From: Nitrospiraceae bacterium
GTDB taxonomy: Bacteria; Nitrospirota; Nitrospiria; Nitrospirales; Nitrospiraceae
Assembly: GCA_013140715.1 (NCBI GenBank)
Contig: JABFSG010000026.1
Location: forward strand, 1 to 64,000
Direction: 5' to 3'
Length of the DNA: 64,000 nucleotides
The notes under the pieces were generated by a model. That model made no database searches and was not told the origin of the DNA. It saw only the letters and a list, made by a program, of their open reading frames with translations. The position numbers and the translations under genes were made by a program. Shown piece after piece: positions 53,001 through 60,498 of this stretch (positions are counted from its first letter, which is position 1; every line of letters starts with the position of its first letter).

Positions 53001-53855
53001 ATACCCATCTACACGGAGGAGCGGAACAAGAGGCAATTGGAGCTCCGCCGGTTTCAGCACGAAGCAGAGAAGGCTTCATGGAGATTGGTGGCAGAAACAG
53101 AACGTGCGGCCCTTAGTCGCGACCTCCCACTTTTGAAATCTCTCTTGGCCAGATGGGATGAATGGCCTTCCTTCGCAGACGTGCTCAGTTGGGGCGCCCG
53201 GTTGTGCACTAAGACCGGCCATGCGCTGCTGAGCCGGCACTTCTATCAAAGACTGATACAGCATCATGACGATCCGGCGGCCAGAAAGGCCCTGGCGCGC
53301 ATGGCGTTGGAAGAAGGAAATTTGCCGGAGGCAGATTCGCTGTTGGCTACTTTGTTGAAACAGTTGCCTCAAGACGGCGAAGGATGGGTTCTGCGCGGCA
53401 TTCTCGATATGCAGCAGGCGCAGTATGCCGAAGCAGAACAGGCGTTTCTGACCGCTCTGGCTCAGAGAGGGGACAGACGAAAGTCTATGATGGGGTTGGG
53501 GATGGCACGGATGGGCCAAGACAAGTCCGATCAGGCGTGGAACGAGTTCCGTACCGTGCTGAACGAATGTCCGGACGATGCCGAGGCGATCCAGTGGCTG
53601 CTGAGGGCCGGCGCCGCACGCGGCTCGTGGGCGGAACTGAGCGGGCACCTGCAAAGCTTTGTTTCGAGAAACCCGGCCGAATTGTCCGTTCGATATGCGC
53701 TGGCAGGCGTTTTGATACGAAGCGGGCAGAGCGACGCCGCGCAACAAGAATACCGGACGCTCTGCACCCTGGCTCCTTCCTATGAAGGGCTTGAGGAATT
53801 GGCGCAGGCGCTATCGACTCACGAGGCGTTGGCGGAAACTGTTCCACAGTCTTGA
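50097..53855 (+). CDS. trimodular glycosyltransferase GT2-GT4-GT2 with TPR tail
   Basis: 1252 residues. Module 1 (about 1-260): LLTVGLPVFNGEPYIGSAIE, SDNASTDGT. Module 2 (about 320-690): ILFQNRSTAKSHPGGDTVV, LCVGRLETRKNQLMLLKAL and PSWYELPGLVALEALRFGCP, a GT4 layout. Module 3 (about 715-960): CSIIIPVWNKVELTEQCLTA, VDNGSTDGTHDF, FLNNDTIPLENWL and GGFDEGFQNGFEDVDLCLKA. A TPR-like tail (about 1040-1250) follows. Three catalytic modules imply a processive or multi-sugar chain enzyme; the TPRs may recruit flagellin or partners. ATG 50097 has GGAG eight bases ahead; the open frame upstream to 49923 is disregarded. Confidence 0.88.
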   Translation: MSGHTPLLTVGLPVFNGEPYIGSAIECILSQSFHDFEFIISDNASTDGTEQICRHYAQRDRRIRYHRQLANMGGARNSDWILGNVRTEFYATASHDDYFSLNYLEACLAKLQGTRSAISCCPEHVVAIDPRGNTRSRQRNFDTEGKDLPARMHELVNRLGWYAYYGVSRTESSRVLLNAMGRYRCVYGGDVILMSLALLRGDIVAAPGTSFFYREPDLAKVSRQMEGILPGSAVPQQPYSGLARDLLQVVQASDLAPDVKTKVCLTMLTTMANHPDWTVVLSREKKGIADLAAELWSSAPPAEGAKAAGQALPGGSSSTRRVAVQRNVHRSLRILFQNRSTAKSHPGGDTVVMNVLLRELEQLGHRVDVALGPANLAGYDLVQAFNFATPEVTDDYARRAVAAKVPLVIAAIYEDWPLFLNKSLAMTDVFRHYQEGRDAAKFHEHLTRVKQLPGAKRSENSYAARSADCLVAFSRSEKERLLADYPDCRRLEVIRLGADHLKMIDAGPALFQRTYGVEDFVLCVGRLETRKNQLMLLKALEHDPITIVFLTGGFSCQPGYVDLCRRFHRKGKTLFLERLPDEMLASAYSAARVLCMPSWYELPGLVALEALRFGCPVIASRWGTLPDYVPQGVTYCEPDDPEGIRTAILSSYAERAKRRPQELVQDFRWRDAAAGLVTIYEEVLDQRRNRDGVQEPVDRVESAHGQTAPSDRAPYDCSIIIPVWNKVELTEQCLTALAAATVGIAYEVIIVDNGSTDGTHDFLQTLSGDVQVICNRENLGFAKACNQGARAARGRFLVFLNNDTIPLENWLTSLVAEVTSHPEVGIVGSKLLYEDGTVQHAGVVFAREGLMPYHLYRRFHRNHPAVNRRRMFPSVTAACMLVRREIFETNGGFDEGFQNGFEDVDLCLKAGDKGWQIVYQPLSVLYHLESQTPGRTSHEQENAIRLLMRWGQRWWLADEDLYYYEDGFIPIYTEERNKRQLELRRFQHEAEKASWRLVAETERAALSRDLPLLKSLLARWDEWPSFADVLSWGARLCTKTGHALLSRHFYQRLIQHHDDPAARKALARMALEEGNLPEADSLLATLLKQLPQDGEGWVLRGILDMQQAQYAEAEQAFLTALAQRGDRRKSMMGLGMARMGQDKSDQAWNEFRTVLNECPDDAEAIQWLLRAGAARGSWAELSGHLQSFVSRNPAELSVRYALAGVLIRSGQSDAAQQEYRTLCTLAPSYEGLEELAQALSTHEALAETVPQS

Positions 53856-53861
53856 CTGTCC

Positions 53862-55052
53862 ATGACATCACGCGCCCTCATCATCCAACTCGCCAGATTG
53901 GGCGACCTGGTCCAGAGCCTGCCGGTGATCACATCGCTCGCGGCTCGGTATCCGCACCGATCGCTCGACCTGCTTTGTCCTGCGCCGCTGGCGAACCTTG
54001 CGCGTCTTTTCCCGCGAGTGGGACAGGTGCTGGAATGGAACGGACCACGATGGCATGCCTGGGCCAAATCTTTTGTCGGAGAGTTCCAGCACTCGTGGCT
54101 GCGCGAAGTCGAGCAGTATCTCACGGAGTTGACGTCCGATCCCTACGAGATGGCCTATGTGCTGAATCAACACCCGCGGGCCTTCCTGGCCGGCGCCCTG
54201 TTGGCATCCGAGGTTCAGGGGCCTCATTTGCGCGGTCCGTTGGATGAAGAGCTGTCGCCCTGGGCGTCGTATTTGCGTCGCGTCGCACAGGTGCGAGGCT
54301 CCAATCGCATTCACCTCTCCGATGCGTTCTGTGGGCTCTGCGGAGTGACGCCTCTCCCGGTTCCGCCTTTCTTGATGCCGCCCTCGAACGATCCTCCCGG
54401 CGATCTGGCCGAGGTCGGCATATCGGCAGGGCAATGGATTGCGGTGGTCGTGGGAGCCGGTGACGCGGATCGATCGATTCCGGTCGCGGTGTGGATCGAA
54501 TGGATCTCGCTGTTGCTCGCCCACGGATCGCCTTGTTCCGTCGTCCTGGTCGGAGCCTCGCGAGACCAGACCGTAGCCCATGCCGTTCAGGAGGGGCTCT
54601 CTCCGCTCATGGCAGGACGATTGTGGGATGCGGTTGGACGCACGACTCTTCCGCAACTTGCGACCCTCTTGAAGCGATGTCACTGGGCTGTCGGCGCCGA
54701 CACAGGCCCGCTTCATCTGGCGACCGCAGTCGGTACGCGCGCGATGGGGCTGTATTTCTCACGCGCCCGGGTGCATGAAACCGGACCCTATGGCCAGGGT
54801 CACTGGGTATGGCAAGCGGATCGCGCTGTGCCGGAGACTTGGCCGATCCAAGCCAGTGTGAAGATGATTCGAGATCCGGCCACGGTGTCGCAACAGGAAC
54901 CGGTTGCAGGATGGTCCTTGTGGCAGTCGCACTATGACGAATGGGGCGCCGTCTTTCGGCCTGTGGGCGAAGGAGATTCGCAGGAAGATCAGCGAGCCGC
55001 CATCTGGCGCCAATTATCGGAACAACGCATGTTGCTGCAAGGGGTGCAATGA
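53862..55052 (+). CDS. glycosyltransferase family 9 (heptosyltransferase-like), copy 1
   Basis: 396 residues. ALIIQLARLGDLVQSLPVIT is the GT9 start; VLVGASRDQTVAHAVQ and CHWAVGADTGPLHLATAVGT hold the donor-site motif. In flagellar islands such enzymes extend filament glycans rather than lipopolysaccharide. It starts six bases after the previous stop and overlaps the next start as ATGA. Confidence 0.85.
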   Translation: MTSRALIIQLARLGDLVQSLPVITSLAARYPHRSLDLLCPAPLANLARLFPRVGQVLEWNGPRWHAWAKSFVGEFQHSWLREVEQYLTELTSDPYEMAYVLNQHPRAFLAGALLASEVQGPHLRGPLDEELSPWASYLRRVAQVRGSNRIHLSDAFCGLCGVTPLPVPPFLMPPSNDPPGDLAEVGISAGQWIAVVVGAGDADRSIPVAVWIEWISLLLAHGSPCSVVLVGASRDQTVAHAVQEGLSPLMAGRLWDAVGRTTLPQLATLLKRCHWAVGADTGPLHLATAVGTRAMGLYFSRARVHETGPYGQGHWVWQADRAVPETWPIQASVKMIRDPATVSQQEPVAGWSLWQSHYDEWGAVFRPVGEGDSQEDQRAAIWRQLSEQRMLLQGVQ

Positions 55053-56863
55053 GTTTCTTCGAGGACAATCTCAGCCGACTCATGCAGAACAATCCTGCTT
55101 TGGCATCGGCGCTCCGGCAGAGCGGCACAGGCAGATTGGAGATCGTCCAGGCGCGCAGCGGTGTGCCGTCGGCCCGCGCGAATGGACGCTGGATTCACAG
55201 TGCCTACGATCCCATCAAAGAAGCGCAGGCCTGGGCTGAGAGCCAGAGCTATCAGGATGGAGAGACGATCGTGCTGTTCGGTCTCGGGCTGCTCTATCAG
55301 GTCGAGGCTCTGTGCGCCCGCCTGCCTCGGACGGCGGCGGTTGTTCTCGCCGTGCCCGATCCGAGCGCGCTAGCCGATGCCGCGGCGGCTCGCGCGTGGG
55401 GCGACTGGATGGATCGAGTGGTCTGGGCTTGGGGTACGGCAGAGGCGATCGGTGAACAGATCGCCTCTGCCGGCCATCCGATACGGCTCGTCGCCTATGC
55501 CCCGGCGGCATCGTTACATGCAGAGTCTCATCGTATCATTGAAACGATCCTGCAGCGAAAGGTTGCGGCCCAGGCCGGCGGGCAGCTGCGTATTGCGGTC
55601 GTCGGGCCGATCTACGGAGGCTCGCTGCCCATCACCCGCTATGCGGTCAGCGCGCTGAAATCGCTCGGTCACCATGTCCGATGGCTCGATCCCAGCGTTC
55701 ATGCCACGAGCTATCATCAGTTGGAATTGCTCAAAAACTCCCAGCACCGGTTGGCGTTGCAGAGTAAGTACGCCGAGATGCTGAGTCGGATTACGATGGC
55801 TCAGCTGGCGGAGGATCCGCCCGATCTGGTGCTGTCGTTGGCGCAAGCGCCGTTGATTCTCCCGATGCTGGAGCATCTCAGGCGCAAACGGTTTTTGACG
55901 GCGATGTGGTTTGTTGAAAATTACCGGCATCTGACCTATTGGCAACAATTGGCGGCGGGCTACGATTTTTGGTTTGTGATTCAGCGAGAGCACTGCATGG
56001 CAGCGCTCAAACAGGCAGGCGCGAAAGATGTGCGCTATCTTCCCATGGCAGCCGACCCATCCGTGCACCGCCCATTAGAGTTGACCCAGGCTGAGCGGGA
56101 GGAATACGGGTCGGATGTCTCGTTCGTCGGCGCCGGCTATGCCAACCGCCGCGCGATCTTTCCGCAACTGCTCAATCACGAGTGGAAATTCAAACTCTGG
56201 GGAAACGAGTGGGATGGCGCGACTGAATTATCTTCCGTGCTGCAACGCAACGGCGCGCGGATCGATACCGATACCTGTCAGAAAGTATTCAACGCCAGCG
56301 CGGTGAATTTGAACCTGCATTCTTGGGCCGGCGCCGGACTCGATCCGAATGGAGATTTCGTCAACCCTCGCACCTTCGAACTGGCTGCCTGTGGCGCCTT
56401 TCAACTTTCCGATCGCCGGTCGCTGATGCCGGACCTCTTGGCCGCGAATGAAATCGCTACCGTCTCGTCTTCCGGCGAACTCCCCGGCGCCATCGCCCGC
56501 TGGCTGCGCGAGCCGGAGCAGCGCCTCGCCATGGCGGCAAATGCTCGCAGGCGTGTGCTTGCCGAACATACCTACGCGCACCGCATGCGCGATCTGCTGT
56601 CCCAGGTCGGTGTCGCCAGCCCGGATCGCATCGGAGCGATCCTACGCGGGGCTCGCCAGGCAGAAGCGCTCGCGTCGACGGCCGCTGACTCATTTCCGGT
56701 TCTCGCCTCGACCCTGCGGACCTTTCCGCCCACCCAGCGGGTCGAATTGAAGCAGCTGGCGGCGCAGATCCGCTCACGCGGCCCTGCGGGCACCCTGTCC
56801 AGGGAGGACCTCATGCTGCTGATGTTGGACGAGTATCGGTCCGAGACGAAAGATTTGGTGTGA
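55049..56863 (+). CDS. Maf-like N-terminus fused to CgeB/GT-type glycosyltransferase
   Basis: 604 residues. The N-terminal part (about 1-150) resembles the start of motility-associated Maf/DUF115 proteins: SAYDPIKEAQAWAESQSYQD and IVLFGLGLLYQVEALCARL. From about 175 it is CgeB-like: RIAVVGPIYGGSLPITRYAV, then DVSFVGAGYANRRAIFPQLL, LNLHSWAGAGLDPNGDFVNP and RTFELAACGAFQLSDRRSLM. The C-terminal 90 residues are helical. A Maf-type domain points to flagellin as acceptor. It overlaps the GT9 gene by four bases; a C-family repeat follows. Confidence 0.78.
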   Translation: MSFFEDNLSRLMQNNPALASALRQSGTGRLEIVQARSGVPSARANGRWIHSAYDPIKEAQAWAESQSYQDGETIVLFGLGLLYQVEALCARLPRTAAVVLAVPDPSALADAAAARAWGDWMDRVVWAWGTAEAIGEQIASAGHPIRLVAYAPAASLHAESHRIIETILQRKVAAQAGGQLRIAVVGPIYGGSLPITRYAVSALKSLGHHVRWLDPSVHATSYHQLELLKNSQHRLALQSKYAEMLSRITMAQLAEDPPDLVLSLAQAPLILPMLEHLRRKRFLTAMWFVENYRHLTYWQQLAAGYDFWFVIQREHCMAALKQAGAKDVRYLPMAADPSVHRPLELTQAEREEYGSDVSFVGAGYANRRAIFPQLLNHEWKFKLWGNEWDGATELSSVLQRNGARIDTDTCQKVFNASAVNLNLHSWAGAGLDPNGDFVNPRTFELAACGAFQLSDRRSLMPDLLAANEIATVSSSGELPGAIARWLREPEQRLAMAANARRRVLAEHTYAHRMRDLLSQVGVASPDRIGAILRGARQAEALASTAADSFPVLASTLRTFPPTQRVELKQLAAQIRSRGPAGTLSREDLMLLMLDEYRSETKDLV

Positions 56864-56868
56864 TAGTG

Positions 56869-56986
56869 CAGGTAGATAGGCTGAAGGGGTACGGGGTCTA
56901 GACTGAAGGGATTCAGGCTGAAGGCCGAAGGTCAGAGACCGAAGATCCGAACACTTCAGCCTGAATCCCTTCAGCCTATCTACCTG
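56869..56986. repeat. strand-switch repeat, family C copy 3
   Basis: Perfect 20-bp terminal inverse repeats: CAGGTAGATAGGCTGAAGGG (56869-56888) and its complement (56967-56986). Nested inside is a second perfect pair of 16 bp, GGGATTCAGGCTGAAG (56908-56923) and 56954-56969. The next gene begins eight bases beyond. Confidence 0.9.
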
Positions 56987-56993
56987 AGTCGCA

Positions 56994-58670
56994 ATGACTG
57001 ATATGCCCAAGCAAGTGCTCATCATCAACGTGACACGCATGGGGGATCTGATTCAGACCGGCCCCCTCTTGTCACGATTGCGCGAGGAATGGCCCGATGT
57101 TGCGATCGATCTGGTCGTGGATCGGAGCTTCGCGCCGACGGCATCGCTCCTAACCGGACTCCGGCAGGTCATCAGTTGCGATTTCGCCCGGCTACTCGAT
57201 GACTGTCGCACGCAATCCAAGAGCCTCGTGACACTCATGAGCGAGATGACGGCCTGGGCTGCGCCGTTGTTGGCTGCGCGGTACGATCGCATCGTCAATC
57301 TCACATTCACTCGCCCGACCGGTTTACTGGCGTCGTATATCGGTGCGCCGGACCTGAGAGGGATTACGGCAGGGCCGGATGGCGCTCCCACCGTACAGAA
57401 TCCCTGGCTGTCCTACTTCACGGATCTGCACCGCCATCGACGATTCAATCGGTTCAATCTGGTAGACCTCTATGCCATGGGCGGGAGCGGGCCCGGCTCC
57501 TTCTCGCCCCTGTCGGTAACCGTGCCGGCTGAAGGCAGGGACTGGGCCGACTCGTTCCTTCGATCCCAGGCTCAGACCGTCCGCCACTGGGTCGCAGTAC
57601 AGGTCGGAGCCAGCGATGTCATGAAGGCCTGGCGTCCGGAATATTTCGGCCGGACGATGGCGCATCTGGGCCGTCGCCCGGGCGTGGGATTTGTCCTGAT
57701 CGGCACGGCCGCCGAGATGGAGTCGATTGAGTTGGCCAAGGCGGTCTATCGGGCGGGTGGAGGAGTCGCGCCGATCCTCGATGCCAGCGGTCGGACGACA
57801 CTCCTTCAACTCGTCGGGCTGCTCTCGCATTGCCGGTTGCTCCTTACCAACGATACAGGCCCGATGCACCTGGCGGTCGGTGTCGGGACTTCGGTGATCG
57901 ACTTGTCGGTGGGCCATGTCGATCACAATGAAACCGGACCCTACGGGCCCGGCCATTGGGTGGTTCAGCCGGATCTCGCCTGCTCTCCCTGTGGGTTCGA
58001 TCAAATCTGTTCCCACCACGCCTGCAAAGATCGATTGATTCCCGAAGAGGTTTCGAATCTCTGTCTCCATGCGCTGGGACTTGCTCCATTTCCTTCCTTG
58101 AGCCCAGGTCTTCGGCTCTATCAATCGGGCGTCGATGCCGATGGACTCGGTTCCTTCACTTTGCGCGCGGGACAGGTCGATTCCGACAGCGCATGGTATG
58201 CGGGGTTTTGGAGGAGATTTTGGCATGAGGATTTTACAGGCAAGCGGAGTCTGTTGGCCGAGAATCTCGAATCTGCGCCGGACCGAGATCCTGCGCTGGC
58301 CTGGATGAGAGCCGCAGCTCAACCTCTTCGTCGACTGGAGCAGCAGGCTCGGCATATTGCGGAGCTCACGGGGCGGCATCCGCTTCCGGTTTCGACGTTG
58401 CAGCGGGCACAGGCGCAGCTTCGTCAAGAGCGAGAACAGCTTCTGCCTCGTATGATGGCCTATTCGGCCACTGGTCCGGCCACGGTTGCCATGATCAGAG
58501 ATATTCATAACGATGATGTGACGGGTCTGCCCCTGTTAGCCGATCGGCACGTCAAGGCCTATCGACGTTGGAATCAGCGCGTGGCTCGGGTCCAAGAGTT
58601 GTTGTCGTCCGCGCCGGCGAAGGTCGAGAAAAGCAAGCGTATGTTGCCGATGATACCGACCGCCGCCTAA
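56994..58670 (+). CDS. glycosyltransferase family 9 (heptosyltransferase-like), copy 2, extended
   Basis: 558 residues, about 200 longer than typical GT9. VLIINVTRMGDLIQTGPLLS, VAVQVGASDVMKAWRPEYFG, GFVLIGTAAEMESIELAK and LLLTNDTGPMHLAVGVGTSV define the GT9 core (about 5-365). A Cys-rich stretch CSPCGFDQICSHHACKD (about 324-341) and a helical C-terminal extension (about 390-558) are additional. ATG 57003 is an alternative start. A hairpin spans its stop codon. Confidence 0.83.
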   Translation: MTDMPKQVLIINVTRMGDLIQTGPLLSRLREEWPDVAIDLVVDRSFAPTASLLTGLRQVISCDFARLLDDCRTQSKSLVTLMSEMTAWAAPLLAARYDRIVNLTFTRPTGLLASYIGAPDLRGITAGPDGAPTVQNPWLSYFTDLHRHRRFNRFNLVDLYAMGGSGPGSFSPLSVTVPAEGRDWADSFLRSQAQTVRHWVAVQVGASDVMKAWRPEYFGRTMAHLGRRPGVGFVLIGTAAEMESIELAKAVYRAGGGVAPILDASGRTTLLQLVGLLSHCRLLLTNDTGPMHLAVGVGTSVIDLSVGHVDHNETGPYGPGHWVVQPDLACSPCGFDQICSHHACKDRLIPEEVSNLCLHALGLAPFPSLSPGLRLYQSGVDADGLGSFTLRAGQVDSDSAWYAGFWRRFWHEDFTGKRSLLAENLESAPDRDPALAWMRAAAQPLRRLEQQARHIAELTGRHPLPVSTLQRAQAQLRQEREQLLPRMMAYSATGPATVAMIRDIHNDDVTGLPLLADRHVKAYRRWNQRVARVQELLSSAPAKVEKSKRMLPMIPTAA

Positions 58671-58680
58671 TGGGCGGCGG
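58660..58680 (+). terminator. hairpin with stop codon in its loop, followed by T-rich array
   Basis: CCGCCGCC (58660-58667), loop TAATG, GGCGGCGG (58673-58680). The TAA of the preceding gene is in the loop. The next 45 bases are the T-rich arm of the A-family array, so the pair has the form of an intrinsic terminator. Confidence 0.6.
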
Positions 58681-58806
58681 TTCATTTGGTTTATTTCGTT
58701 TATTTCGTTTGTTTGGTTTGTGTTGTTTATTTGGTTGAACCAGACTGACCAGATAAACCAAATCAACGAAACAAACCAGATAAACAAGATAAACCAAACA
58801 AACAAC
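58679..58806. repeat. nonamer strand-switch array, family A copy 3
   Basis: GGTTCATTT GGTTTATTT CGTTTATTT CGTTTGTTT on the left; switch at GGTTGAACC; AACCAAATC AACGAAACA AACCAGATA AACAAGATA AACCAAACA on the right. This is the longest A copy and the clearest nonamer periodicity. The next ribosome site, AAAGGAG, begins just after it. Confidence 0.88.
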
Positions 58807-58821
58807 TAAAGGAGTGACTCA

Positions 58822-59352
58822 ATGCGTATTACACTCGATCAGGATCAGTGGGACGTAAGTGACGATCAACTGGTCAGCGAGGCCCTGACAGAGGTCAGCG
58901 ATCGTGCCGACGCGCGACACCGGCTCGTCACGTCGTTGAGGCTTGGGGGACGTCCGATCACGGATCGTGATCTCCAGCCCATATTATTGAACAAACTCCT
59001 CAAAGAGGTCGGGCCGATCGAAGCCTGTTCGCAGAATATCTCAGAGATCATGACCGATGCTGCGCCGGCGACTACCCGATTCGCTTCAACGTTGAAGGCC
59101 GAGGCCCAGGGATTCCTCGTCCCACTGCGTATAAGCGGTGTCATTCCCATCGCGCTGGATCGTTGGTTCGGGGCATTGGCCGATTATGTGGAACTTCTTC
59201 AAGCCGGTGGGCAGGAGGGGCAGGCCACCGGCGATTTACAGGCGGTTTCTTTCTGGATTCAAGAACTCCTGGAAGCTCGGTCCGTTCAAGATCCGGTTCG
59301 AATGGCGGATATCCTTGAATTCGAAGTGCTTCCGCATTTGGCTTCTGTATGA
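58822..59352 (+). CDS. unknown protein upstream of flagellin
   Basis: 176 residues, acidic and mostly helical, with no membrane segment or signal peptide. I recognise no family. It has a strong ribosome site (AAAGGAG, eight bases). Features: LRLGGRPITDRDLQPILLNK, IEACSQNISEIMTD, a probable helical bundle, and WIQELLEARSVQDPVRMADI at the end. It lies between the glycan island and fliC, separate from both by spacers, so it may be a flagellin-related chaperone or regulator; that is inference from position only. Confidence 0.7.
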   Translation: MRITLDQDQWDVSDDQLVSEALTEVSDRADARHRLVTSLRLGGRPITDRDLQPILLNKLLKEVGPIEACSQNISEIMTDAAPATTRFASTLKAEAQGFLVPLRISGVIPIALDRWFGALADYVELLQAGGQEGQATGDLQAVSFWIQELLEARSVQDPVRMADILEFEVLPHLASV

Positions 59353-59419
59353 GCCGTTATATCGAATATTATCGATTGTCAGCCACTGGGATCTCTCTGC
59401 ATCCTGTTCTTCAGCCCGC

Positions 59420-59447
59420 TCAAGTGTGGAGCTGCTGGGACCGATAA
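59420..59447 (+). promoter_or_regulatory. candidate sigma-28 promoter of flagellin
   Basis: TCAAGTGT (59420-59427), 12 bases, ACCGATAA (59440-59447). Transcription from near 59455 would give a leader of about 120 bases. This leader has GGA motifs in TTGGAGGGG (59487-59495) and in the ribosome site AAGGAGGA (59561-59568), both possible CsrA contacts. Confidence 0.62.
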
Positions 59448-59576
59448 GGGATGCACGACCAGGGAACCTCACCGGTATGCATGCTATTGGAGGGGTTCTA
59501 GGTCAAAACAATCCTGGCACGGATGCCGGGAAGCACCAGTGGTTGATTCGATCGGTATTCAAGGAGGAATAGGTCC

Positions 59577-60401
59577 ATGCCTTTAATTGTCAATAACAAT
59601 CCAGCTTCGATCGCAGCTCAGCGAAACTTGACCGTCAATACGAACCAGTTGCAACGGTCGGTTGAACGGTTGTCTTCAGGCCTTCGGATCACTCGAGCGG
59701 CGGACGATGCCGCCGGACTCGGCGTGTCCGAAACGTTGCGCGCGCACATTCGCAGCATCAATCAGGCGACGCGTAATGCGAATGACGGTATCAGCTTGAC
59801 GCAGGTGGCCGACGGGGCTGCTGCGACGATCGGGAACCTGCTCTCCCGTCTCCGTGAGTTATCGTCTCAGTCCGCCAGCGGTACGGTTGGTGTCACGGAA
59901 CGGTCCTACTTGGACCAAGAGTTTGTGACGCTCCGGTCTGAAATCGACCGGATTTCCACCGTGACCGAATTCAACGGCCAGGCGCTGTTGAGCGGATCGA
60001 CCAATTCGTTCGAAGTCTTCATTGGCTTCAAGAGCGGCACGGGTAACTCGCTTACAGCCGACTTGAACGACTTGGACTTGACGAGTATCGGCTTGGCATC
60101 CGTGAACATTTCGACGTCAGCCAATGCCCAGAGCGCGTTGAGCAATATCGACAGTGCGATCAGCTCAATCGCGACCGCCCGAGCGGAATACGGCTCGATT
60201 CAAAACCGCTTCGAAGCCGCCATCTCAAACCTCCAGGTTACCAGCGAAAGCTTTACGGCGGCGGAATCTCGGATCCGCGACGCGGACATTGCGTTTGAGA
60301 CGTCTCAATTTACGAAGAACCAGGTGCTCGTGCAGGCTGGTATCTCGGTGTTGGCACAAGCCAACTCACTCCCGCAACAGGCGCTGGCCTTGCTGCGGTA
60401 G
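59577..60401 (+). CDS. fliC: flagellin
   Basis: 274 residues. The N-terminal D0/D1 (IVNNNPASIAAQRNLTVNTN, VERLSSGLRITRAADDAAGL, RNANDGISLTQVADGA) and C-terminal D1/D0 (ALSNIDSAISSIATARAEYG, NQVLVQAGISVLAQANSLPQ) are canonical. Domains D2/D3 are missing, leaving a Ser/Thr-rich middle (about 130-185) where glycans could attach. AAGGAGGA precedes the ATG with nine-base spacing. It is the only flagellin in the window and is next to its chaperones and the glycan island. Confidence 0.97.
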   Translation: MPLIVNNNPASIAAQRNLTVNTNQLQRSVERLSSGLRITRAADDAAGLGVSETLRAHIRSINQATRNANDGISLTQVADGAAATIGNLLSRLRELSSQSASGTVGVTERSYLDQEFVTLRSEIDRISTVTEFNGQALLSGSTNSFEVFIGFKSGTGNSLTADLNDLDLTSIGLASVNISTSANAQSALSNIDSAISSIATARAEYGSIQNRFEAAISNLQVTSESFTAAESRIRDADIAFETSQFTKNQVLVQAGISVLAQANSLPQQALALLR

Positions 60402-60429
60402 ACCGATGGATCGTTTCGCCGGAGTTATC

Positions 60430-60455
60430 GCCCAGTCGCCTTACGGCGACTGGGC
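60430..60455 (+). terminator. perfect 11-bp hairpin between fliC and flaG
   Basis: GCCCAGTCGCC, loop TTAC, GGCGACTGGGC. There is no T-run, so it may be a 3' stabiliser of flagellin mRNA or a partial terminator. Confidence 0.55.
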
Positions 60456-60498
60456 CTCCGTCGGGCGATGAGGGAACAGCTCCTCAAAGGAGGCATCC

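Noticed and set aside
59514-59529. TGGCACGGATGCCGGG as a sigma-54 promoter before fliC
   Set aside because: The -12 half is CCGGG, not TTGC; the sigma-28 site at 59420 is better.
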